Assembly (NCBI GenBank): GCA_027605045.1
Contig: JAQFWX010000025.1
Location: 62,001 to 126,000 of the forward strand
Direction: 5' to 3'
Source: Phallus indusiatus
Lineage: Eukaryota > Basidiomycota > Agaricomycetes > Phallales > Phallaceae
Length of the DNA stretch: 64,000 bases
Positions 32,957-44,585 of the stretch are shown piece after piece (the stretch's first letter is position 1; each line of letters starts with the position of its first letter). A program made the position numbers and the translations under genes. The notes below the pieces were generated by a model, which was given only the letters and a program-made list of their open reading frames with translations, was not told the origin of the DNA and did no database searches.

Positions 32957-33935
32957 TTGTCTGATATAGAATTGTTGTTTTATAATATTCCATTTTATTT
33001 GGAGATAAATTATTTTAACAAATTCTCCTCTAAAATTCATGTCTGACTGATAGTAGATGAGGTCATTGAGGTTTGAAATGAGCAGTGCAAAGGATGTCAT
33101 TTTGTGCTGAAAATAAAATACATCCAGAGTTGTTTCACTTTTTATTTCACTGACATCAAGAAAGACAACTTGAATCAAACAATCTGATATTAACTTTTCA
33201 TTTTACCTATCATCTCACTAATCTTGAAATACACACATGATGAATCATTATGAATTTGACATCTTTCTGTTGATTATTTAGCATGGGTGAAAATTTGGGT
33301 TTAAATTCATACAATAACACATGTTTATCTTATTTCATAATGTACAGCCTGTATCTATATGATTTTATAGCTGTCAGGAATTGAGTGAGTAGCCTTGGCA
33401 AGCAGTGGGGACAGCATATAGGCTCCTCATCCCTGTACTTTGGACTTCTATGCTCATGTAATGCATTTCCATACAGTCCCAGACTTTATCAGATTTATTC
33501 AAGAATACCATTCCTGATAGTCTCTTTAGATTATCTTCAGAAATTGTTTTGAACAGTATTTACAGTTACAATGGCCTCCCATAATTTTCTGTTCCTGTCA
33601 AAAGATAGCACATGTTAATTATTCTTAGTTCTCACAAAATCATTTTTCGAACTTATAAATGGATGTTTATGCCTTCATGATGAATTTTTAGAGATATCTA
33701 TCTTCTGACTACAACTATTTCCAATCAGTTCGAAATTCGAATTGTTGATCATATTAATTTAATTTAATTTTATTCATTCCTGTGGCTCAGAGGTTTATGC
33801 AGTGAACTTAGTGGATCTTACAGACTCTCAGTTTTATCTCTAACTAATTACTGGAGGGCCGGAAAGGCCTGGAGTTCTGCGGAGGCATTTAACTGGCGCT
33901 TTTTCTGACTGATTCAGAGTCAGACTGACCGGTGG

Positions 33936-34024
33936 CTCGGCTGCGCCTCGCAATTGGCTGACAGAGCTTGGATTGGATGCTCGGCTGCGCCTCGCGATTG
34001 GGACACAGCTCGGCTTCGCCTCGC
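33936..34024. repeat. GC-rich repeat units, locus B
   Basis: Three more 16-bp units of ctcggctKcgcctcgc at 33936-33951, 33980-33995 and 34009-34024, separated by aattggctgacag / gattgggacacag-type spacers. The AT-rich stretch after it matches the one next to locus A. The core ggcKKcgcc can fold as a small hairpin. Confidence 0.7.
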
Positions 34025-35176
34025 ACCCCCACGCGCCCCCTGCTTACGTTAATATTTACGTAATTAATTTGTCAGCTAATTCAGATTTGTCATAGTCTTC
34101 TTTTCATTTGTTGATATCTGATTTCCATTCTTTTTGGGAATCAATACGTATTGCGTGTTGCCGGATTTGGCTTGTGGGCTCATCAGCTGACCACGATTAT
34201 TTCCTGTTCCGGCCAAGCATGGCATGAAAAGGTAACGGACGGGTGGTTGAATGACTGGATAATTTTCACCTCTTAAGGTGGGCCAAAACAGTGAATACTG
34301 CACTTTAGACTAGTACTCGAAGCCGATTGCAATCTTCGCCCGGATTACTTATGTATTATAGGCCTGCTCAACCCTGTCCCCCCCCCCCCCCCCTCTCTTA
34401 TATTTTTTTCTGAGATATGATATACACATTGGATCAGATCCGGAGTAGTCATGTTGCAAACGCCCAAAGGCCCCAGACGGCTGAAACTCTGACCCATCTA
34501 CCAGTGCATACGAAGTTAGGAACATGTGCGTCCATGGCAAGCATTTGGGCTTTGGGTTTAGGGTTTGAATCTTAAGAGTTTTGGCCCGCGTTCTGCATGC
34601 TAAAACAGGCAGTAACATCACAATGCCGCAAACGCAATGCAATGGACGCCCACTCAGCTAGAACAGTCCTACAAACGGAAGTGACGCCATATGGAAAACG
34701 TCGGATTCTTGATACATCAGCGTATCTATAACTAACAACTTATTAATAAGACAGTGATATTTTAACGATAAATCAAAATAAAATAAAACGTAACTTACAT
34801 GGAAGCAAATATCACCAGACGTGGAGAGTTTGTGCGAGCATTTAATGCAAAGCTTTGAAGAGAACTTTTTCTAAGTAAATTTCTAAAGCGCTAAGCCATC
34901 TGCTAATCGGAATTCTCCTATTGATTTTCGCCGCGTACGGAATACGCTAGGAAGACTGCAACCAAAAGCTCATTCAAGTCATTCAAGTTATTTTATCCCT
35001 TACCTGCTATCCGTTGTTGATGTGTAGTCAGACGTGGTATAGACACCCTTTTTCCCCTCCTCCTCTTTTTACCGTATATAAAATTGGTGTGTCGCGAAGG
35101 CCTCTTTCAGTCGTAGTAACAACACCACGGTGCCGGAAACGTTGATCACTTGGAAAACAAAAAGAAGAAGCTGATT
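34025..35176. other. island right edge and REX1 upstream region, no gene
   Basis: No gene seen. It contains a C homopolymer of 16 at 34378-34393 and a motif with gggtttagggttt near 34553. The minus-strand frames here (34076-34303, 34349-34642) carry no domain and cross the homopolymer. The last 200 bp, with CT-rich tttttcccctcctcctc near 35048, presumably hold the REX1 promoter. Confidence 0.5.
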
Positions 35177-37686
35177 ATGAAGCGAACTACGAGTGCATCA
35201 CCGCGAGCAACGAAGAAACCACGGTTGGATGACGCAGAGGTCGGTAAGGAAATGGAGTTACATCAGCATCAAAATCGATATCAGCACTTGGACTCCAGTC
35301 CAAATTCGATATCCGGTTTTGGTACAGACCATATTCTGCAATCTGAAAATGCTTCAGAAGCGATCATCGTTGACGATATGTCACCTGCAAAAATTACTGA
35401 TGCAGATAGGGATGCGAATGGCACGCATGATTGGAAGAAAGTCGAGAAGAGAAAGATGAAAAAGGTTAGGAATCTGGAGTTGAAAATGTCGGTATGTATG
35501 TCAAGTAAGGCGTGTGGTTACATTTCATTTTACGAGCTTGCGTTGTTTACAGAATAACCCACCTCGGTTTAGTTACTCCATCAAGGGTATAAATGCCAAA
35601 AAAGAACCCGTAAACATTTCGGTACTTCTTACTTTCGTGGTTTTCTTCCTAGTTTCAACAATCCTAAATTGTTCTCTATTCCACACAGAATTTACGAGAA
35701 CTTATTATTCATTTGATTGGCAACGGGCCCACTCAACCGTGGTTACAAGTTGAGGTGAATGATTGTTCGCGTCTGTAACCGCTACCGCATCTAATCACAC
35801 TATCCCCAAGAACCGCGCCTCGATTGGAAAGGTCGTAGCACTGCAAATACCCGGTTTAACCAATTCACTTCTCAATATCCCTCCCCTTCCAACAAATCCA
35901 ACCGCCAATCCGCACCTCCCAATCGCTATTCCAAATGCAGGTCCTTCGACATTACCCTCCTCCTCTCCTCCTTCTCCGCAATGTCCAATTCCTTTCATAT
36001 CACAAACGTTCATGCACGCACTTCCCACCCGCGCACCCGGAGAACCCACAAAAATGCACAGCGTTCTCGGCTCATTCTCCATGGGTCCCGTCAGTGCTGA
36101 AGAAAAGAAACGAAGGGTTCTCGCACGCGCTGAGGAAGAGCGTAAAACTGTGCAGAGCGGGAGTGGGAAAAAAGATCCATCGCCTTTCGCGTTAAGTGCG
36201 GAGGGGATGTGTTTGCACGAATATCCGATTCCGAGTTATATGGCTGATATTGGGGTGCAGGCTCAAGTTTGGCTTGAGGCTGGTTGGGTGGAGAGTCGGG
36301 AAGTGGAAGAGAAAGTGGAAAAGGAAGATGGGGAAGAAGCCGGAGAGAAAGACAAGATTCCGGATGTGTTCGTGCTCGATTGCGAGATGGTACGTGCTTT
36401 GTAAGGAGGGTCCTAAATGTCCTTCATGCTTCATTGGTTTTACAGTGTCAGACAGAAGATGTGAAGGAGCTTACAAGAGTTTGCGTTGTAGATTATCATA
36501 CCGAAAAGGTTTTGCTTGATGAGCTTGTCAAACCTGTCAAGCCTATCCTTGATTATCTAACTCGGTGTGTTTCTCTCTCCCCCCCCAAATTCCTGTATTT
36601 AACCTTTGAACTTAAAGCCGGTTTGGTTCAGCTTTTCAGGTATAACCGCCGAACATCTCTCAACAGTCACAACAACCCTTCCTCTAGTTCAAGCAAGTCT
36701 ACTCCGAATATTGACATCACGCACTATTCTCGTGGGTCATTCGTTAGAGCAAGATTTGAGAGCACTCAAACTGGCTCATCCGCGGTACATTGACACGGCG
36801 TTGTTGTATCACCATCCTAGAGGGCCACCACTAGAACCGGGGTTGGCGTGGTTGACGAAAAAGTGGTGCAACAGGGATATTCAAAACCACGGAGTAGGTG
36901 GACATAACCCTGAAGAAGATGCGAGAGCGTGTTTGGAGTTGGTCAAAAAGAAACTGTTTCATGGTAATGTTTATTGTTATCTGTAACTGGATCTGTTGAG
37001 AGACTAAGATTCTGTTTTTTTTTTGCACAGGACCTGGTTATGGCGAGTTTAAACTGGATCAAGAATCGATCCTTGAGCGATTAGGGCGTGCAACTACGGG
37101 TGCTTCGGGTGGTGTCAAGACCGCTGTAGTCGACTATGGAAATCCGTCTACATGGCACGGTGCAAAAGCCACGATTGCTATCGCGTGTAAATCAGACCAA
37201 GATGTGGTGAATGGGATGATTGAATGTATAGGACAGTGCCAATTTATATTCGGCCGGTTTATGGAGTTGTCGGAAGCTCTTGGATGTACGTAAACTCTCA
37301 GGGGGATTTACTGATTTGCACGAAAACGTTTTTTATTCAATTTGTCAGGGTCCTCTAAATCACAACAACGACAAGCTGAACAAACACAGTCACCCGTTAT
37401 CGACATGGACCAAACACTCTCAACGCTCGACAGGCGTCTGAAAGCTTTACACGATGCTCTTCCGCCACGGACGGCGCTTATCATATTTAGCGGGCACTCT
37501 GACCCGCGTACTATGGCCAGTCTAAATCAGCGCAAAAGTAAATTTGGGAATGATATTCGAGCGGGGAAAACGGCCGAGGATATTTCAAAGGAGGGCGGTA
37601 GTTGGACAACGAGCGATGCGAGAGCTCTTGAAGAGGAGACTGCCAAGGCGAGGAGGGGGCTTGCGTTCTTGTGTTTAAAAACTTGA
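35177..37686 (+). CDS. REX1: REX1/RNH70-type RNA exonuclease
   Basis: A 3'-5' exonuclease of the DEDDh group that trims 5S rRNA, tRNA and snRNA 3' ends in the nucleus. The ATG at 35177 (MKRTTSASPRATKKPRLDD) gives a basic nuclear-type N-terminus; the open frame extends upstream only by a non-ATG codon. Early exons include NPPRFSYSIKGINAKKEP and LRELIIHLIGNGPTQPWLQV. The catalytic core: FVLDCEM (ExoI, Asp and Glu), then GITAEHLSTVT, ILVGHSLEQDLRALKLAHP (ExoII Asp) and GVGGHNPEEDARACLELV (ExoIII His and Asp). The C-terminal extension, including TALIIFSGHSDPRTMASLNQ, ends FLCLKT. About eight introns. All four acidic residues and the His are present, so it should be active. Antisense frames over this gene are shadows. 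Confidence 0.93.
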
Positions 37687-37900
37687 AGCACTCAGAGTGA
37701 ATAAATGTTAATAAAGATATGAGCGTAACTGATAAATATTGAGAACTGAGGCTACGGCGCATGTTACATAGTCGTTGGGATAGATAAGGAGTTTCAGACT
37801 CCGCCCTTCACACAGACCGCGTCTTGTCACTCGTTCGCACATTGTCCTCGGCAGTTTCGCTCCTTTATCTTCACCAACTTCAACATTTTCATGCTGAGCT

Positions 37901-40366
37901 ATGAGCAGCGTTAGTTCGTTACATCGACGCAAGTCAAGCAGGGATACAGAAGGTCAATCTCTTGTGGTTACGATTACAGAACCCACCACTGCCACGTACC
38001 AGAACCAAATCCAAAACGAAGACGATCTTCAAAATTCCCCAGTTCAAGCTCAAAGTCCGAGTCAACAGCATTCGACGCATTCACCACGCAAATTGACGAC
38101 TTCGGCTCCCGACCCACCACCGCTGAACGGCGTTCCTTTTCCATTGTCTCCATCTCGTCAACGCGTTCTTTCAACACCGTCTCAACCGCCTCCTCAGTCC
38201 CCTCTTTCTTCCCCGACTTACCATCGGACCAGTTTTGGTTCGGCGGCTGCTCCGAGCCATTATTCTCACCGTAGTCATACACGAGCACCCTCGACCTCCT
38301 CGTTCTATGCCCCCGGCCCAGGGCCATCACCGCTCTCAGCTTCATTTCCTTTGCCTCCTCTTCCAGATAATAATGCCACATTAAATGAGAATGGGAATGG
38401 AAACGCAAGTGCTAATGCTGCTCCACAACCACCCATGGCTCATCGACCAGCTCCACTTCCTCCAAAAAGGCATTCCCGAATTCATTCCAGAAATTTGTCA
38501 GTCTATTTCCCTAGACCGGGTACAGGACCGCCCTCAATTGCCGAAGATGGAATTCAAGAAGACAATCATATGATTCCTGCTCCCGAGACTTTGCTGAAAA
38601 GCAATGGAGGTAACTCTCCATTTCAAGAGGGGAGAGAACTGAGCTCCTCTTTCACTTTCGGTGGAAAAAAGCCAATTGAAAACAGTCGTGATAACGCGGA
38701 TGATAGCTCGCAAGTCGAAGCCACCCGAACTCGAGTCCCTCGACGGGGCCACCATCATAAACATTCCCTATCACATAACTTTTTCTCGTTTATGGAGCCT
38801 GAACTGCACGATGCTTCATTTACTTCCGGAGCTCCGACCCCTGTACCAACAACATCCACCGTTCTTGCCACTCCCACTTCAAGTATTCCTTGGACCCGAA
38901 CACCGTCTCCTCAACCTCAGCCAGTAACCGAGTCGACACCCGCTATTATACCCCTTCAACGTCATGAACCACCTGCTTCGTTGATATCATCAGCCTCAGC
39001 AAGTGCACTAGTGCAATTCCTGTTAGGCGCTTTTCTGTGGATACGGGGACAAGAAGTTGGCTCGCTATCGTGCACTGGCTTAGGCTACTGGATTGTATTC
39101 GACTCCTTCGGGATAGCCTTAGCTAAAGTTCTTCCACAGTGGCTCGCTTCCGGTCCCTCGTATGGGTAAGAAATTTAAAACAATAAACTTTGGTGCAAAA
39201 TCATGGTGGATAACAATACGGTTTTCACTCTGTGATTTATAGAACCGCACGGGTAGAGACTTTGGCAATGTTTGCCCAGAGCATTTATTTGATATTTGCA
39301 TCCGTTTATGTCTGCAAAGAAGCTGTCGAGCATGCTCTTTTGACACATGATCAAGGTGGCCATGGACATCACCATCATCGCGGAGACGAGCATGAGAGCG
39401 ATTATGGGTATGCATTTATTATTTTTTGAACTATTTTCCCCTTTTTGTTACTGAACATCCCATCAAGGATCGAGTTTCCTGTTTTTCTCATTTTTGCCGT
39501 GTTGAGCACTTTACTAGCGAGCAGCGTCAAATTTGACAATAATATGAATATAGTAGGTGGTATGGCGTATCTTAATCAAATAGATTATTTTTTTGGTTTC
39601 CATTTTTCTGAAATTCTTTGTTTAGCAACTTCGAATAGACTCCCTAGTCTAAAGTCATTATTCGAACCCGATCAACATGTCTCTGAACCTAATACTCCCC
39701 TCGGAAAAGCATCTTCCAATCCATATACCGTACTCCCATTTACCATGGGATTATGCATTCTCGGTATTTGGTGCTTGGGTAATGTGTATGTACAATTTTT
39801 CTCTTCGTTTTGGATTGGTTTGTAGAAAAGTTTTTCGAAAAACGTTTATAGATCTTATCACCGGCAAGCCGACTTGTTGTTAGCATTTGTGATGGCTGTC
39901 ATTACGTTTTGGGCGTCCTACCCAGCCGTTGTAGCTCTCGGTAAAATACTGTTGCAAACTGCGCCAGAGAGGAGTAGAGTGGGGGGGAAAGGCGTTATGC
40001 GAGGTGATGGAAGGATGGAGGCATTCTTGCGCGTTATGCGAGAGGTCTGTTCATTTATTCATTTATTTTTTCATCATCAAACTTATCATCTTCTCCCCGA
40101 TCACAATCAATTTAAATTAGTTTGAGAGACATCCGCAAATTCTCCACCTTCCGCCTCCGCATATTTGGCAGCTCACACCCTCTGTCACGTTTACTGACTC
40201 TTCATCCTCGCGCTCCTTACCGACGCTGGTCGTTACGCTTGAACTGCATATTTCACAAGATCTCGATGATGAGTCCGTTCTGAAACTGACTAAATGGGCA
40301 TGGGAACGATGTATGGGAGTTTTGGGAGGGGGTGCAGAAGTAACGGTAGGAATTGTAAGAGGATAA
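37901..40366 (+). CDS. CDF zinc transporter, ZRG17-like
   Basis: A cation-diffusion-facilitator protein. The first 350 or so residues are Ser/Pro-rich and disordered, then come about six helices. Helix 1-2: LVQFLLGAFLWIRGQEVGS and TGLGYWIVFDSFGIALAKVL. Helix 3: ARVETLAMFAQSIYLIFASV, followed by a His-rich loop HDQGGHGHHHHRGDEHESD. Helix 4: EFPVFLIFAVLSTLLASSVK. Later helices: LPFTMGLCILGIWCLGN, and YHRQADLLLAFVMAVITFWA, which has an HxxxD zinc-site motif. The last exons form the cytosolic CTD, ending VTVGIVRG. In helix 2 the usual His of HxxxD is Trp (WIVFD), so one half of the metal site is degenerate. That fits the Zrg17/ZnT6-like partner that pairs with Msc2/ZnT5 in the ER and Golgi. Begins about 215 bp after REX1, same strand. 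Confidence 0.87.
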
Positions 40367-41043
40367 TGTAGCTGGAAAGATAGGCAGGTAACCTTACGAA
40401 AAAAATTTACGTGAGAGGACTCGATTTGAGTAATTTATACGGTAGAATTTCTCTAAAACAACACTTGCTTCATCTGTACCCTTGACTCCCCTGTTTTTTT
40501 TTTCCTGCAGCCATTATGTGCAAATTGTAAGCAACGGCGGCCAATACTTTTTCGCCTGGTTAAATAAGTTGCTGTTATTTCATCTCAAAATGGTTAAGAT
40601 GAATGAGACAAGCACATACTGAGTAATGCGAACACAAATTTTTCCATTCATCAGTTCCGTTCCGACTATGACTGCAGACATTCCAGAATTTTCAGCTGTA
40701 GAAAGGCGTGAAAAAGTTTCTGTAAATACTCAGGTTTGGTTTGTGCTTAAACATGGTGTAAATGTGATGCAAATACTCTGTGGGATCATCATTGTATTCA
40801 TGTTTTCTCTGGTGGGAAAATGTCCTAAAATTCATACAAATTTTCCTTACAATCAACTAGTAGTTTTCACAAAGTTTTCAATAGCTGGTTTATTATGAGT
40901 GCATCGGCACTGTACACATTCAACATATGGTAGTGAAAGAGTCGCGAATGTACATGCAACACTGGAACCGATACATAGGAATCCTATCAAAACACGAGTT
41001 GAGATGAAAACGAACCTGGACGCAGAGTGTAGGCTATCAGAAG
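40367..41043. other. intergenic, no gene recognised
   Basis: The frame at 40626-40898 contains a hydrophobic stretch but no family features or splice context. Nothing else stands out. Confidence 0.5.
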
Positions 41044-41442
41044 ATGCCCATGTGCGAGGTCAATGACATCAAGACCATAGAGAATGCCATTGAAGCCTTC
41101 AAAAGAGTGTATTTGACAGATGACAACAAAGGTCACCTTATAGTGAAGTTTCTCAGGAGAAGCCTCGCAATGCCTAGTACCTTCACCAGAGCCACCGTTA
41201 CAGCACTACTAGTCGCTTCACCCGGCCTTGAAGTCTTGAAGCAATGTCGATCCCTGAGTGAAGTCCCTGTTGTAGCTTCTGAAGAGTTGTTGATTTCAAA
41301 CGGCACGCTAAGTGTCGCGAAAAATCTTGTCACGGGTCCTGACGCTGATGTTCACAAGAGTTCCAAGGAAGCCATAGCGATTGTGGCGAGCATGAAGGGA
41401 AAGAAGAAGGCACTCCCTGGTGGCTTGCAGCATACACAATAG
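41044..41442 (+). CDS. orphan intronless ORF, 132 residues
   Basis: I do not recognise this protein. A single uninterrupted frame begins MPMCEVNDIKTIENAIEAFK and includes GHLIVKFLRRSLAMPSTF, TRATVTALLVASPGLEVL, and a basic end IVASMKGKKKALPGG. Composition is protein-like (balanced, helical-looking) and the length is unusual for chance in DNA this rich in stops. The lack of introns contrasts with every other gene here, so it could be a retrocopy, a transposon-derived fragment or a lineage-specific gene. No signal peptide or membrane segment. Confidence 0.4.
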   Translation: MPMCEVNDIKTIENAIEAFKRVYLTDDNKGHLIVKFLRRSLAMPSTFTRATVTALLVASPGLEVLKQCRSLSEVPVVASEELLISNGTLSVAKNLVTGPDADVHKSSKEAIAIVASMKGKKKALPGGLQHTQ

Positions 41443-42381
41443 AAGAACGACCGTGTTTGAAGTCTACCATTGCCTTGCCAGAGTCATTGCAAAGTCTGAA
41501 GATGTGTCTCTTGTTGAAATCAGACTTCCCTGTTGTTGTACAACAAAACATATCATGTATATAGTACCCTCTATGACAATTGTTGAAGTCTGAGATGAGC
41601 AACAACATTATAAGGATCATCTGCAAGCGCGGCCAATCGACGTTCCAGGCCGAACGCTTATGTCACACCGGTGTTACCGACCCCAAAAACCGAAATTGCC
41701 TTATTTGGAACAGCCAAGCGTCGCACTCAGTGGGATGACTGGTACAGGATAATGGGACACTGAGAGTTTTGTTTATCCCCTTAAAGAATTAGTTACTGTA
41801 TCTACAGGCTGCGGATTGTTCATTCGCCCGACCCGTTTTACCCTGTGAGATGAGGTGTCTACATTTTGTTTACATGTGGCCGACGAAACAACAATTGTAT
41901 GGGTTACGGTGTGCGTTCCCAAACCGGACTAGTTTTTTGGTGTTTTTTGATGATCTATATGAAATCAGTGGATAACATAAATTGGCACAACAATGGGGAC
42001 GCTTTATTGAGTCACCCTGGCGTACCACTATAGCTAATCAAATCGATCGTATCTAGTAGCGGCATAAAAAGAACAGAAAGGAAGTGTGTCATAATAAAAG
42101 TAAAGTTCGAGGAGAGTTAAAAGAAGCACAGCATTGATATCTGAGAAGCTTGGAGAAGCTTTAAAGGTTCTTTGAGACCTCACATTTGTATCATGGAGCA
42201 ACATCCTCCTAAGTATAGTATTTTCTCATTTCTTTGTTAACCGAAATTCGCATGATTTATTGTTCCGTCAATCTGCGATCTGTTTCTCCTTTTATATATA
42301 TTCTTTCAAATTATCTTCTCACGAAAGGGTAAATATGTAGATAGATTATTACATCTTTGTATCTTTTTTTTTTCTAAGGTC
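41443..42381. other. intergenic, no gene recognised
   Basis: AT-rich DNA leading into the 3' end of TRM61. No open frame of interest and no clear repeat. Confidence 0.5.
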
Positions 42382-44243
42382 TCACGGACGGGGGGGGTCC
42401 GAAGTTGCGGGAAGAATCTGTGAAGGGGATGTGACTGCACCGTTCGAAACATCAGAGTCTGGAGGTAACATGGAGGGAAGAAGACAAGCGAAAGTGAGAT
42501 AAGAAGTGTGTCCTCGAACCTCTTTAATCGACTGTGTGAGAATTAACTCTGTAGTGGTAGTAGAATTGAGTACGTCTTCTTTGTTTGGCTGCTTCTGACC
42601 GCTACGGCTGCCATTAGCTTCTGAACTATCAGCACCAGCAATTCCGAGCAAACCAGGCTGGTTCTTTTTCTCGTTTTCGGCCAAAGTAGCCCCTTCAGCG
42701 TCATCATGACCATTGTCCTCTGTTTTTATAAAGACTTTTCTGTCTTCTTCTTCGTTTTCTTCAAGCTTTATTAATTTTGATTTTCGAGCTTCAAGATCAG
42801 CAGTGATGACGCAGGTGCTATTATTAACAGGTAATTCCGGCGAATCGTGCTTTCTTTTCAGGGCATTGCTGACAGTGCCAATAGGGTTAGGGGCCGTATC
42901 CAAAAGAGACATCTCACTCTTCTCGGGCGGCTCTATTAGGTCATTTTGGATTTGCCGCTTGGCTGCGTTTGAAATAGCGATTTGATGCAAACGACGCTCT
43001 TCCTTGCTTTGTTCCGCGACTTGGAGTTTTGTGCGAACTGATTGGACAGAGAGAGGGGATGGCGAACGGCTAACTTCATAAGGACGTAAGAGGGTTTCGT
43101 ACATGGTGATATCTGTTGATTTTTAAGCGAACCGAACAAGTTATATGGTTATTTTTTTTTATGTGCGATAGGAGTCAGCCCCTTAATAGATCAAGCTAAA
43201 TCGAAAAAAGATCATCTTACCTGTGAAGCCATGTTCATTTAGGGAGGAGACTGTCCGCTGTACTTGTTCTATGCAGGGACTGAAGCAGCATATATGGACG
43301 ATGCGATCTTTCTGAACAAGAACAGCGATTGAGCAAAATTGAATAAAGGGCTAGCAAGTTGATGAAGAAAATACGGACACGTGCGGCTTGCTTTGCATAT
43401 GGGATGGCGTCCCAGGGCATGGGAAGATCGAGAAAGACTTTGAAAATCTGTGATAAGAGGCCAACGCGAACACAGGGTAAGTAGAATAAAAAAGCGTACC
43501 CGCATCCACAGTATCAGTCAAACCGAAACCGTCCTTGCAAACATTCCGGTGTTCAAGAATTACATAATCGGAAATGCCATGTTGTTGGAACTCTTCGCTA
43601 TTATCTGGAGGTCAATTTTTACTGCTGAGACAAAGCATCCGGAAAGGCGGTGTGAACCTACCGAGCCTTTGCTGCACGTGTTTGGTGGAACTCGAAAGTG
43701 TAGACACGACCAGTCGAGCCGACAGTCCTTGCGACGGAATGTGTAAAAGATCCCGATCCAGTGCCTGAAACGATAGATGAGAAAAGAGCGGAAAAAGCCA
43801 AAAGATTGATCCAGAAGATGGGGGGAGATGGGTGGGTATACTTGTTATGTATACATACCTGCTTCTAGGACATGCATCCCTGGGCGAAGGCCTATTCGGG
43901 CGGTGATGAATGATATGTCTGCCAGGTAGAGGATCTGTGTTCTGTGGGACAAGGCCATTGTCCACAGCTCTGGGGTGGGTCTAAGGAGATGAACAAAGCC
44001 TCTGCCGTTGCGAGAGGGGACTTTGGAGCCATAGGGAACGCCGAGGAGATCAGAATGTCGATAGGCCCCAAAGCGACAATTGAATTCGAGACCTTGGGTG
44101 ACGGTGACTGGGAGAAGCGAGTCTCGAGTCTGTTGTTTGAAGCTAAAATAAGGCTGCCTTTTTAAATAGTGTTTACAAGGCGAGCTCACCAGCCATACAA
44201 TGACCAAATCGCCTTCTGCGATAGTGCGAGCCGAACTCCACAT
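42382..44243 (-). CDS. TRM61: TRM61, tRNA m1A58 methyltransferase catalytic subunit
   Basis: With Trm6 it makes 1-methyladenosine 58 in the T-loop of tRNAs. The start at 44243 gives the family N-terminus MWSSARTIAEGDLVIVWL. After an intron, TRDSLLPVTVTQGLEFNCRF, GVPYGSKV and LLRPTPELWTMALSHRTQIL follow. The SAM-binding fold: ADISFITARIGLRPGMHVLE, then AGTGSGSFTHSVAR (motif I) split by an intron, YTFEFHQTRAAKAR, LEHRNVCKDGF, FLDLPMPWDAIPYA (catalytic-pocket DLPxPW), and VHICCFSPCIEQVQRTV. The last exon adds MYETLLRPYEV and a 230-residue charged, disordered tail ending SDPPRP, longer than in yeast. About five introns. Divergent from the PAS-domain gene, 342 bp between start codons. Confidence 0.93.
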
Positions 44244-44585
44244 GCGGGAGTATGCAGTATCTACTATGGTGGGTGTGACCGTTTTGAGTGGTTGTTTGTG
44301 ACATGTCACGGTCAGCGGAAGCAAAAGAATCACGGACCCATTGATTATTATATTTATTATTATCGACTGGGAAATCCAGGTCACTTATGGTCACTTTCGG
44401 TCACTTTCGTCACTCGCGTTACTCCAACCAAAGAGGGCCATGACCATAAGATCTGGCACAATCGAGATGCTTTTCTAAACACTAGTGTGCATACCTCCTT
44501 CCGGCGTTCTCCTCCTCTCCCTCCCTCCTCTCCTTCCTCTCCCTCCTCCTTTCCTCGTCGCTCTCTGCGTCTCCCAGCGTGCAGA
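44244..44585. promoter_or_regulatory. divergent promoter of TRM61 and PAS gene, with CT-rich tract
   Basis: A strongly pyrimidine-rich tract (ctcctctccctccc-type, about 44508-44580) lies immediately before the PAS gene ATG on the coding strand. CT-rich tracts near the start are typical of highly transcribed filamentous-fungal genes. Close to it, ggtcacttatggtcactttcggtcactttcgtcac (two fragments, about 44390-44418) is a short direct repeat of ggtcact(t). Confidence 0.5.

Noticed and set aside
35795..36434. Antisense open frames of 80-95 codons over the REX1 exons
   Set aside because: They mirror codon usage of the exonuclease exon on the other strand and have no domain or splice context.
37974..38408. 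144-codon minus-strand frame over the transporter N-terminus
   Set aside because: Shadow of the low-complexity Ser/Pro-rich exon of the CDF gene.
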